Assembly (NCBI GenBank): GCA_028706005.1
Contig: JAQWCI010000003.1
Coordinates: 1-46,220 of the forward strand
Source: Lachnospiraceae bacterium
Lineage (GTDB): Bacteria; Bacillota; Clostridia; Lachnospirales; Lachnospiraceae
Direction: 5' to 3'
DNA: 46,220 nt
Numbering within the stretch: the first letter of the stretch is position 1; each line of letters starts with the position of its first letter. A program made the position numbers and the translations under genes. Positions 33,111-40,462 of this stretch are shown in pieces. Below the pieces are notes generated by a model that saw nothing but the letters and a program-made list of their open reading frames with translations, was not told the origin of the DNA and searched no databases.

Positions 33111-33272
33111 ACTTTTATCTAGGCTGCTTGTGAATTTACAAAGGTCAGACTTTAGACTTGAGCATTCACAGCTTACTCTCCGGCACAAACCTGTGAATCA
33201 CAGCCAGAAAACCGCATCCGCGGATTTTCTGACGTGGGACTCCGCAAAATATGCTCCGTCATGGTAGAAAAA

Positions 33273-34268
33273 ATGCGTGTAACAATCAAAGACATAGCTT
33301 CTGATACTGGTCTGTCGCTTGCCACAATATCTAAATTCATAAACAACAAAACTGTCAGCGCCGAGAATTCCGCCATTATCAGCGAAAGTATTGACCGCCT
33401 GCATTATATACAGAACCATTCCGCCAAACTGCTGCGTTCCTCTCATTCGAAGACAATATGCATGATAACCGGAAGTATCTCAGATGTTTTCTGGGCTTAC
33501 CTCTTCGATGAATTATCTATACAATTTCAGAAAGAGGGATACTCCTTTTTACTCATATCAATCAGAAATAAGAATGATAAAGCTGAAGCTCTAGGCCTCT
33601 TGAGCCGTGAGTATCCTGACGGCATTCTTATCCTGTGTGACGGTGAAGAAGCATCAGAATTCACACCGGACAGTTTCAGGCCAGGTGTTCCTGTTATTTT
33701 TCTTGATAACGGCATACCTTCCTGTCCTCTTGTCACGAGCTCTGGCTATATTTCCACATATGAAGGCACTGAATACCTGATACGGAATGGACATACTGAT
33801 ATCTGTTTTCTTGTCTCAACATGCGCCCTCGAAACTCTGAAAGATCGATTGCGCGGGTGTCTTGACGCATGCAAAGATAATGGAATAACCGTAAAGCCGG
33901 AACATTTGATACAGTCTGATACGCACGACCTCGATTACTCTATGCTACGTGGTATCCTTAATGCCCCCACCAGGCCTACAGCCGTGTTTTCTCTCTCATA
34001 TGTGTCTTCAATATCCCTATTGCGTTTCTTTAATCAGAACCACAACCTGAGCAAACAGTTCTCACTGCTGTTCTTCGATGACAGCCCATTATTCAGGACA
34101 ATCTCTCCTGCAATCACGGTAATAAGTCAGGACATGAACGCAATGGCACAGACATGCGTCAAAGAAATGATAAAAAGAATAGAAAACCCTGAAATCAAAG
34201 ATCAGGTTACATTCTATGTTCCTACAAAATTTGAGAAGAGAAAATCCGTATCTCCTGTGAACAAGTAA
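33273..34268 (+). CDS. LacI-family transcriptional regulator (divergent from fucoside operon)
   Basis: LacI-type repressor (331 aa from the chosen start). The ORF is open from a GTG at 33234. I place the start at the ATG of MRVTIKDIASDTGLSLATISKFINNKTVSAENSAIISESIDRLHYIQN, which is where LacI headpieces begin; an ATG at 33261 is also possible, and neither has a strong ribosome binding site. The sensor domain contains KTICMITGSISDVFWAYLFDEL, PDGILILCDGEEA, VPVIFLDNGIP and FSLLFFDDSPLFRTISPAITVISQD. It probably senses fucose or a fucosyl product and controls the divergent operon through two AAACGTTTCG sites. Confidence 0.92.
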   Translation: MRVTIKDIASDTGLSLATISKFINNKTVSAENSAIISESIDRLHYIQNHSAKLLRSSHSKTICMITGSISDVFWAYLFDELSIQFQKEGYSFLLISIRNKNDKAEALGLLSREYPDGILILCDGEEASEFTPDSFRPGVPVIFLDNGIPSCPLVTSSGYISTYEGTEYLIRNGHTDICFLVSTCALETLKDRLRGCLDACKDNGITVKPEHLIQSDTHDLDYSMLRGILNAPTRPTAVFSLSYVSSISLLRFFNQNHNLSKQFSLLFFDDSPLFRTISPAITVISQDMNAMAQTCVKEMIKRIENPEIKDQVTFYVPTKFEKRKSVSPVNK

Positions 34269-34275
34269 AATCAGT

Positions 34276-34307
34276 GCAATTTTATGCTACGACAGTGCAA
34301 AAATTGC
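34276..34307 (+). terminator. Possible terminator after the LacI gene
   Basis: GCAATTTT and AAAATTGC (8-bp arms, 16-base loop) lie seven bases past the LacI stop, followed by TACTCTGTTTTTC. The stem is AT-rich and therefore weak. Confidence 0.4.
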
Positions 34308-34321
34308 TACTCTGTTTTTCT

Positions 34322-34426
34322 TTATTTCCTGTATCTTTCAATCCAGTCCACTGCGAAGTCGACGATATCACGCTGTTTCATATAGGTGAGCATGGCGGTA
34401 TCAAAGCACTCAGCGCAGTGGCAAGT
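34322..34426 (-). pseudogene. C-terminal scrap of an unidentified gene
   Basis: In the 202-base gap, the minus strand encodes, between a stop at 34427-34429 and a TAA at 34322, TCHCAECFDTAMLTYMKQRDIVDFAVDWIERYRK. The composition looks coding and the end is natural, but there is no start codon with a ribosome binding site. I read it as the tail of a lost gene and cannot name the family. Confidence 0.25.
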
Positions 34427-34470
34427 TTAGATCGGAACCGGTAGACTGTGACTCTTTCCCGATATACACA

Positions 34471-35532
34471 TCAATCCAGTTTTACGCTCAGGCTTACCGG
34501 GTTGTGATCCGAGTATTCAAAACCGGCATCAATTGTTTTGACAGAAGTCACTTCCACGTTTGGAGAAATAATGAATCCATCGATAACGTAGTATTGATTT
34601 GTCTGATTCTCGGAGTCATATGGTTTATTCAGCAGGCGGCAGGATGGCGTCTCGATGTCAGATGCAAATGACCACCCCTCTGGAAGCGCGCTGTCATCAA
34701 GGACTCCCGGCATCCATGTTTCATCATCAATAATGGGCCATGCATCAAGAGACCCCGGAAAACTCTGGTTGAAATCTCCGCCTGCAATCACATAATTGCC
34801 TTTGTCGTATTCTTCCGCAAGCAGATCAATAAGTTCAGCAGTCTGAGCTGCTTTTCCTTCACCATCATCATAGGCTTCAAGATGAAGATTTACAATTACA
34901 AGTTCCTTATCTGTGTCCTCCAGCTTTATGCGGCTGACCAGCAGGCAGCGCTTAAGATTTGCAATACGCAGCGGCCATTTAAAAGGGCATGGCAATGAAA
35001 TTCTTTCCGCCTCATCTACCTCGTAGTCGGAAAGTGTAAGTATCCCGCAGTTTACTTTACCCATCGGAGGCCATGGATACGGTACGAACCTGCAAGAATA
35101 ATTAAGCGCATATGCACTGTCTGGCGCATCAAGATCGTTTTGCAGCGATGACACTTCGTTCAGGTTATAACTTCTGTATGAGTCCGAGTCGACCTCCTGA
35201 AGAATACATATGTCTGCATTCTGCGCGGCCAGTGTCTTCTCAATGCCATCATAATATGATGTCATGACTTCGCGGCTTTGCGGCTTACCGCTGCCACTCC
35301 CTCCGTCCATGACAAAACTTTCATTCTTTCCGAGGCCGCAATATCCGATGTTCCAGGATACTATGTTGATCGAATCCTGCGAGACAGCTTTTGTTTTGCC
35401 CTGGCTGATTACGGATACTTCTTCAGTTTCCCCGGGCTTGTATTCAGTAACAGTAAGCCAGGCAAGAAATGCTCCTGCTGCTATTACCAATACCAGCAAA
35501 ACAATCAGGACTGCTCTTATTACTTTTTTCAT
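34471..35532 (-). CDS. Membrane-anchored endonuclease/exonuclease/phosphatase-family protein
   Basis: Protein of 353 aa with an N-terminal membrane anchor (VIRAVLIVLLVLVIAAGAFLAWLTV, residues 4-28) and an extracytoplasmic DNase-I-like fold. Motifs of the superfamily are SINIVSWNIGYCG (Asn), ADICILQEVDSDSYRSYN (catalytic Glu), VIVNLHLEAYDDG, YVIAGGDFNQSFPG (Asp, Asn) and FEYSDHNPVSLSV (terminal Asp-His). Members cleave phosphodiesters in nucleic acids, phosphoinositides or sphingolipids; the substrate is not predictable here. It follows the GH112 gene by 74 bases on the same strand and may be co-transcribed, an odd partner for a phosphorylase. GGGGGTG precedes the ATG. Confidence 0.88.
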   Translation of the reverse strand: MKKVIRAVLIVLLVLVIAAGAFLAWLTVTEYKPGETEEVSVISQGKTKAVSQDSINIVSWNIGYCGLGKNESFVMDGGSGSGKPQSREVMTSYYDGIEKTLAAQNADICILQEVDSDSYRSYNLNEVSSLQNDLDAPDSAYALNYSCRFVPYPWPPMGKVNCGILTLSDYEVDEAERISLPCPFKWPLRIANLKRCLLVSRIKLEDTDKELVIVNLHLEAYDDGEGKAAQTAELIDLLAEEYDKGNYVIAGGDFNQSFPGSLDAWPIIDDETWMPGVLDDSALPEGWSFASDIETPSCRLLNKPYDSENQTNQYYVIDGFIISPNVEVTSVKTIDAGFEYSDHNPVSLSVKLD

Positions 35533-35606
35533 ATCACCCCCGCTGATTTCTCTGCATCAATTACCTTATAGATACATACGAATCACAAATGAAAAAGGAT
35601 GGCATT

Positions 35607-37760
35607 TTAAACTTCATGCCATATTATCTGATTAGCCTCCAGATCTACATCGAATGATGACCCGTCACCTTTGTAAACTCTTGTGTGCTGGCTCTCATAT
35701 GTATTATTTACTACACAGTACTTGCCACTTTCAGGATAAGCGTGCACTTCAACATTGTAATTGTCGGAGAACCATTTATGTATATCGCCTTCTGCACCCG
35801 CGCTCCAGAGGATCGCGCGATAGAGCATTCTGCTGTTCTCAAAACTGTAGGGAAGTCCGCTTATATAAACTGCCCTGCCATCTCCGAAGTCATTTACGGC
35901 AAGCTGTACATTCTTGTTGTCCTGGACCAGGATCTCTGTCCCTTCGAGAGCATAGATATTCTTCTTGCCTTCTCCGAAATCAACATCTCCGCTGACATCT
36001 TCCGTTATGAAATGATCGTGCTCTTCCCAGTTGTATTTATCGTATCCCAGCGTGAAATCTCGTTCTTCATCAACACCGAATACATTGGACAGCTGGAAGA
36101 AATGTCCCTCTGACTGGTGAGCTGTGGGTTCACCTACACCGATGATTCCGCCACCTTCGTACACAAATCTGCTGATCGGCCCGATTATATCCGGCTCACA
36201 CCACCACTGTCCGCCGGATTGCGCCGTATCAGCATCTCCGACGTTTATTATCACATCGATTTTCCTGAGGATATCCGGATCATTTCTTATGTCGTCAAAA
36301 CTTATAAATGATACATCAAAGGGTGCACCGGAAAGTGCTTCTATAACTCCGAAATATGAGTAATTCTGAGGGTAATATATCGCATGGTGTACCATGTGAT
36401 TTCCCCATGAGCGCATCTTGCCCCAGCAGTTGAGCACTGCCACCCTTCTGATACAATACGGTTTTGTGCCCTTTACATTTGCATACAATTCACGAAACTC
36501 ATTGCACACTGATTCCACATAGTCGACAAATTCAGGAAATTCTACCGCCAGCTTAAGATAGCCGCCGTAGCCTATGCGGTCTATGGGTTTCCTGAGTATT
36601 GCCCTTCTTGCCGTAACCCAGTTGACCTTGGCTTCTTTTACAGGATCTCCTCCTTCATGGAATGTGTCCGGGAAGAAATATGGCAGGAACCTGCCTTCCG
36701 TATACTTGACACCCTCAATGTCACTTATGAGTCTCAGGGTTGCACCATTGCCGACACTGCCGACAACAGCATCCAGGCCCATTGTTTTGAACTCATCCAT
36801 ATATGGCTCAGTCCCAATCCAGTGATCTCCCAGGAACATCATTGCTTCTTTACCATATGAATGTGTGATATCCACCATTTCACGGACGATCTTTGTGACC
36901 TCACGGTTCTGAAATTTCACGAAATCCATATATTCTTTTGTCGGTATTCTGTATTGGTTATTGTAGAAACCCTGATCTGTTATGTATTCCGGTCTGAATT
37001 TATATCCTGACTCTTTTTCGAACTTGTCAAGAATATATGGGCTTACCGACGTCGAATATCCGAACCAGTCCACATATTTCTCTCTCGCCTTTTCATCAAA
37101 TATCAGCGTGAACTGATGGAAGAATGTGGTGAATCTCAGGACATCGACATAAGGATGCTCCTCAATGAACCTGCGGAGCCTCTTCAGTGTATACGCATGT
37201 GTTTTGGGCTGCCTCACATCGAACGTCATCTGATGCTCAACGTCTTTCCAGTCATTTATGACAGCGTTATACATATGTACCGGATCCCAGAGAATATAAG
37301 CCAGGAAACTCACCGTATACTCATGAAATGCCACGCTACCAAGCTCCACTGTAGTGGTATCCTCATCGTATGACCACTGATCCGCAGGAACGATCCTTCC
37401 TGTTGTTCTGTCTATGACTTCCCACCATCTTTTTATATCATCGTAGTTGTTGGGCCTTAGCATGTCCGGATAAAGGCCCTTCATGAGATTTATCTGAAGT
37501 TTGTCAGAAACAGCCGTGACATGCGGTGTAATGATATACATCTGCTGGATCTCATCAGGATTTTGTTTTGCCCACTCGTTATCCTTCCTTGTTGTGTAAT
37601 AAGTCGAATAAACCTTGAGTCCGGAATCCTTGAGTTCCTGTGGAAAATCGGTTCCATCGCAGTCGCGCAACGCGTCTGCTCCCCACTTTGCTGCAATCTC
37701 CTTAGTCTGCTCTATTACATCTATATCTGTAGGAATGGTCACTCTTCCTTTACTGTTCAT
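35607..37760 (-). CDS. GH112 beta-galactoside phosphorylase (galacto/lacto-N-biose or galactosyl-rhamnose type)
   Basis: Cytoplasmic phosphorylase (717 aa) that splits a beta-galactosyl disaccharide with phosphate to give alpha-galactose 1-phosphate and the second sugar. The N-terminus KGRVTIPTDIDVIEQTKEIAAKWGADALRDCDGTDFP and YSTYYTTRKDNEWAKQNPDEIQQMYI is characteristic of GH112. The general acid Asp 312 is in MMFLGDHWIGTEPY, almost the same position as in the characterised bifidobacterial enzyme. A Rossmann-like domain (VAVLNCWGKMRSWGNHMVHH; EGGGIIGVGEP) and a C-terminal beta domain follow. Family members act on galacto-N-biose/lacto-N-biose or on galactosyl-1,4-rhamnose; I cannot decide between them by eye. 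It is divergent from an AraC regulator. Confidence 0.9.
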   Translation of the reverse strand: MNSKGRVTIPTDIDVIEQTKEIAAKWGADALRDCDGTDFPQELKDSGLKVYSTYYTTRKDNEWAKQNPDEIQQMYIITPHVTAVSDKLQINLMKGLYPDMLRPNNYDDIKRWWEVIDRTTGRIVPADQWSYDEDTTTVELGSVAFHEYTVSFLAYILWDPVHMYNAVINDWKDVEHQMTFDVRQPKTHAYTLKRLRRFIEEHPYVDVLRFTTFFHQFTLIFDEKAREKYVDWFGYSTSVSPYILDKFEKESGYKFRPEYITDQGFYNNQYRIPTKEYMDFVKFQNREVTKIVREMVDITHSYGKEAMMFLGDHWIGTEPYMDEFKTMGLDAVVGSVGNGATLRLISDIEGVKYTEGRFLPYFFPDTFHEGGDPVKEAKVNWVTARRAILRKPIDRIGYGGYLKLAVEFPEFVDYVESVCNEFRELYANVKGTKPYCIRRVAVLNCWGKMRSWGNHMVHHAIYYPQNYSYFGVIEALSGAPFDVSFISFDDIRNDPDILRKIDVIINVGDADTAQSGGQWWCEPDIIGPISRFVYEGGGIIGVGEPTAHQSEGHFFQLSNVFGVDEERDFTLGYDKYNWEEHDHFITEDVSGDVDFGEGKKNIYALEGTEILVQDNKNVQLAVNDFGDGRAVYISGLPYSFENSRMLYRAILWSAGAEGDIHKWFSDNYNVEVHAYPESGKYCVVNNTYESQHTRVYKGDGSSFDVDLEANQIIWHEV

Positions 37761-37786
37761 CAGGTTGTTCTCCTTTTCTTCTTTTA

Positions 37787-37816
37787 CTTATAGTGTATCA
37801 AGAGATGGCTGCTCAA
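37787..37816 (-). promoter_or_regulatory. Promoter of the GH112 gene
   Basis: On the minus strand TTGAGC (37816-37811) and TATAAG (37792-37787) are 18 bases apart, with the start near 37780, 20 bases before the ATG. AAGGAG lies nine bases before the ATG. The divergent AraC protein would bind in the remaining 110 bases of the gap. Confidence 0.55.
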
Positions 37817-37925
37817 AATACGGCTTTGTTGCTTCCGGTTTTAGTTTTATTGCTTTAGTGATTTTTTCCTGCTATTGTAATCTTATCAACGATTCAGCCA
37901 GCTATTTCTGTAGAGAGGCATTCTG

Positions 37926-38744
37926 ATGTCAAACGAAAGATATGAAATGAAGAATCCCGGCAACACTGCTCTGGACAGTAAGCTGCTGTATGTCACTTAT
38001 TCAAAATTTGAAAATGACTGGTCAAGCCTTCTTCATATTCATCAATTTACTGAGCTTTTCTACGTAATCGGCGGAAGCGGATTATTCCAGGTGGACAATG
38101 TAGAGTACCCAATAGGCAGGAATGATTTCGTCATTGTAAATTCCGGCACAGCCCACACAGAAAAATCGACGGGCAATGTGCCTCTTGAGTACATAAGCGT
38201 CGGCGTGGAGAATATTTCATTTTCATTTGAGGGTAATAAAGAACATCTGATATTCCACTGCGACAGCAAACAGCAGGATCTTCTTTTCTACATGAACACC
38301 ATGCTGCTTGAACTTGAGAACAATGAAAAAGAATCCGACAGGATATGTCAGGACTTGCTTGAGGTATTAATAATAAAACTGATCAGAAGGACAAATTTTG
38401 CTTTTGAAGTGTCACCTGCCACCAGGATAAACAGAGAGTGTGTCAAGCTTAAAAGATACATGGATTCTAATTACACCACGGAAATAACGCTTGATAAACT
38501 TGCCGACATATCTCACCTCAACAAGTATTATCTTGTTCACGTTTTCAACAAATACTGCGGCTGCTCGCCCATCAACTATCTGTGCAAAGTACGCATCAAA
38601 GCCAGCCAGGAGTTACTGCGAAGCACCGATTACAGCATTTCAGACATTGCGCAGTGCACCGGTTTTTCATCTCAAAGCTACTTCGCGCAGTGCTTTCTTA
38701 AGTATGCCGGCGTCTCAGCGAGCGAATACCGCAAAACTCAGTAG
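37926..38744 (+). CDS. AraC-family transcriptional regulator
   Basis: Regulator of 272 aa. The N-terminal cupin-like ligand domain reads SSLLHIHQFTELFYVIGGSGLFQVDNVEYPIGRNDFVIVNSGTAHTEKS (residues about 35-85, with a typical H-x-H and G-x-G pattern). The C-terminal AraC/XylS double helix-turn-helix reads LKRYMDSNYTTEITLDKLADISHLNKYYLVHVFNKYCGCSPINYLCKVRIKASQELLRSTDYSISDIAQCTGFSSQSYFAQCFLKYAGVSASEYR. It starts seven bases after a GAGAGG site and faces the GH112 gene, the probable target. The ligand is likely a galactoside or its product. Confidence 0.93.
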   Translation: MSNERYEMKNPGNTALDSKLLYVTYSKFENDWSSLLHIHQFTELFYVIGGSGLFQVDNVEYPIGRNDFVIVNSGTAHTEKSTGNVPLEYISVGVENISFSFEGNKEHLIFHCDSKQQDLLFYMNTMLLELENNEKESDRICQDLLEVLIIKLIRRTNFAFEVSPATRINRECVKLKRYMDSNYTTEITLDKLADISHLNKYYLVHVFNKYCGCSPINYLCKVRIKASQELLRSTDYSISDIAQCTGFSSQSYFAQCFLKYAGVSASEYRKTQ

Positions 38745-38783
38745 TAGAGCCCCTGTGATTCCTTAATAACCTGTGTTGCTATA

Positions 38784-38852
38784 AAGTATAAACGAGTATA
38801 AAACAATCTAAGAAGTATAAACGAGTATAAAAATTATCCAAAAGTATAAACG
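38784..38852 (+). repeat. 29-bp direct repeats before the decayed ATPase gene
   Basis: AAGTATAAACGAGTATAAAA occurs at 38784-38803 and 38813-38832, and its first 11 bases (AAGTATAAACG) again at 38842-38852, giving an exact 29-base period. Within each full unit the GTATAAA motif is itself doubled. The array ends just before AAGGAGG and the ATG of the pseudogene. It looks like a multi-site operator or promoter array rather than a CRISPR. Confidence 0.75.
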
Positions 38853-38869
38853 CAAGGAGGTAGTTCACC

Positions 38870-39229
38870 ATGAGAACAGGCAATCCTTTTACCCTGTCTT
38901 TCGGAAAAAGCCCGGAGGAATATGTTTCCCGCATTCCACAGACTGATGACACAAATTGCCGATGAACTTGGCAGTGATTCAGACTGGATTGTGCTTAACC
39001 TGAATCCCGAACGTGATCTTCTTAATGCAATGGCATCGAAATTAGATCCTTGATGAATACGACCAGCGACTGTCTGAATATGTTTACAGCAAAATATGGT
39101 CAGAGCTTTCCCCAAAGGACAAATCAATAGTTGAGCAGATTGCTGAAAAAAGGAATTATCATAGCTCCTGAACGAGGAGCGCTCTCAATCGTCCTGCCCA
39201 GATTCGATAGATTTGTTCAGCTGCAATAA
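38870..39229 (+). pseudogene. Decayed AAA-type ATP-binding protein gene
   Basis: After a good ribosome binding site (AAGGAGG) the ATG opens MRTGNPFTLSFGKSPEEYVSRIPQ and soon stops. Other frames continue the same kind of protein: LMTQIADELGSDSDWIVLNLNPERDLLNAMASKL, then DEYDQRLSEYVYSKIWSELSPKDKSIVEQIAEK, then ERGALSIVLPRFDRFVQLQ and TAA. These pieces match, in order, the start, middle and end of Orc1/Cdc6-like ATP-binding proteins common in Clostridia (NPFTPxFG start, LPRFxxF end). The Walker A and B segments are gone, so several deletions and frameshifts have reduced a gene of about 400 codons to 120. It cannot be functional as an ATPase. Confidence 0.75.
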
Positions 39230-39333
39230 CTTATTTTTCTTCTTATGATTGAAGTCCTGAAATGTCATAGACCTCTTCAACAGACATGGCTGGGAAATTA
39301 AATTCTCTATCACATGATATAAGGGTCCCACAC

Positions 39334-39990
39334 TCACTCCAATATATATTGCATCATATTGTGAAGTATGATCCTGTAGGCATTCGCATACATGTGTATA
39401 CCCTCCAGGGTGTACTCTTTCCTGAGTTTTCCGTTCTCGTCGCTCAACCCTTCATTGACATTTATAAATCTGAGTCCAAGCTCTTCAGACATTTTTTCAA
39501 GACGCATATTAGCCTTATGAATGTTGGCGTTGTTGCGATTCAGGAATGCCTTTGCACGCCTGATGGGATTATCCATTTTCTCCGTCTCATTGACCGGATA
39601 ATATGCCATCACATATATAACGGCTTCAGGCAGCCGATATTTGATCTCAGTCAGTATTTCCCTGTAGTTCCTGATAAGTCTGTCCTCGGAATAATCCTTC
39701 GCTCCGATATCGTTCGTCCCAATATTGATGAAAATCTTTGAAGGTTTACAGCCAAAGACCATCTCTTCCATATTGGTCAGCATATCTTCTGTAGTGAATC
39801 CCGATACTCCCCTGTTATAAATACAGATGTCGATCTGTTCATCACGAAGAAGCTCCTCCACAGGAAACTGCTCCATGAGCGATGACCCCGTGAACAGGAT
39901 CTGGCCCTCTCTTGCATATTGATTGAGGATCCTGAGTTTATCAACCCTCTCCGCCTGCTGTGATTTGAAATAATCAGCCACATCCGACAT
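39334..39990 (-). CDS. SGNH/GDSL-type hydrolase
   Basis: Serine esterase/lipase-like hydrolase (218 aa from the ATG at 39990, which has GGAG seven bases upstream; the ORF opens earlier at 40029). The SGNH blocks are present: catalytic Ser in QILFTGSSLMEQFP, Gly in YNRGVSGFTTEDML, Asn in INIGTNDIGAKDYS, and the terminal His in LEGIHMYANAY, where Glu replaces the usual Asp of DGxH. There is no signal peptide. Possible substrates include acetylated sugars or lysophospholipid; carbohydrate acetyl-esterase activity would suit the glycan neighbourhood. It is the last gene of the minus-strand run that begins with the metallophosphoesterase. Confidence 0.85.
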   Translation of the reverse strand: MSDVADYFKSQQAERVDKLRILNQYAREGQILFTGSSLMEQFPVEELLRDEQIDICIYNRGVSGFTTEDMLTNMEEMVFGCKPSKIFINIGTNDIGAKDYSEDRLIRNYREILTEIKYRLPEAVIYVMAYYPVNETEKMDNPIRRAKAFLNRNNANIHKANMRLEKMSEELGLRFINVNEGLSDENGKLRKEYTLEGIHMYANAYRIILHNMMQYILE

Positions 39991-40051
39991 AATCAGTCTC
40001 CTTCTTCCTTCTACATTTTCCAGTAACACTAGTTGCTATAAATCAAAAGTT

Positions 40052-40372
40052 TTATAACTTGTCGTACTTTATTGCGTTACCTTTTGATTTATTTACCGGA
40101 TACTTTGCTTCGTTCTGATCCATCTTGCTGTTCACTATTGAATCAGCATCCAATCCCAATTTATCCAGCATGTTCTGACAATAGACAAGTACGTCAGCCA
40201 GTTCTTCCTTCACCTGAGGCAGGTCATATTCAGTATCACTCCACTGAAAGCACTCCAGAAGTTCATTAGCTTCTATAGAAATCGATTTTGCAAGATTTGC
40301 CGGAGAATGGAACTGATCCCAGTCCCGGTCTTCTGAAAATTTTCTGATGCGATCAACTGTATCCGGTCTCAC
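40052..40372 (-). CDS. MazG-like nucleotide pyrophosphohydrolase
   Basis: All-alpha NTP pyrophosphatase (106 aa). The frame opens at an ATG at 40384 without a ribosome binding site; a GTG at 40372 has GGAGG five bases upstream and is preferred. The family motif is clear: LAKSISIEANELLECFQWSD with the E-x-x-E pair, then VKEELADVLVYCQNMLDKLG with the second E-x-x-D metal-binding pair. Such enzymes hydrolyse (d)NTPs to the monophosphate and have been linked to nucleotide-pool cleansing, stringent response and phage response. It follows the GIY-YIG/DUF2075 gene by 90 bases; this pairing suggests a joint role in nucleic-acid or nucleotide defence, as inference. Confidence 0.85.
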   Translation of the reverse strand: MRPDTVDRIRKFSEDRDWDQFHSPANLAKSISIEANELLECFQWSDTEYDLPQVKEELADVLVYCQNMLDKLGLDADSIVNSKMDQNEAKYPVNKSKGNAIKYDKL

Positions 40373-40462
40373 TATTGCCTCCATATTGGAGCGTCTTTAT
40401 GTGGCTCCACTTGTCATACTTTTATATCTGTGCCTGGAAATCACGAATGCTCAAAAATGTTT

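Noticed and set aside
38784-38852. Regular repeats considered as a CRISPR array
   Set aside because: Only two full units of 20 bases plus a partial one with 9-base intervals; far too short spacers, and they sit at a gene start.
39286-39741. 151-aa plus-strand ORF
   Set aside because: Antisense of the SGNH hydrolase gene, which carries all catalytic blocks.
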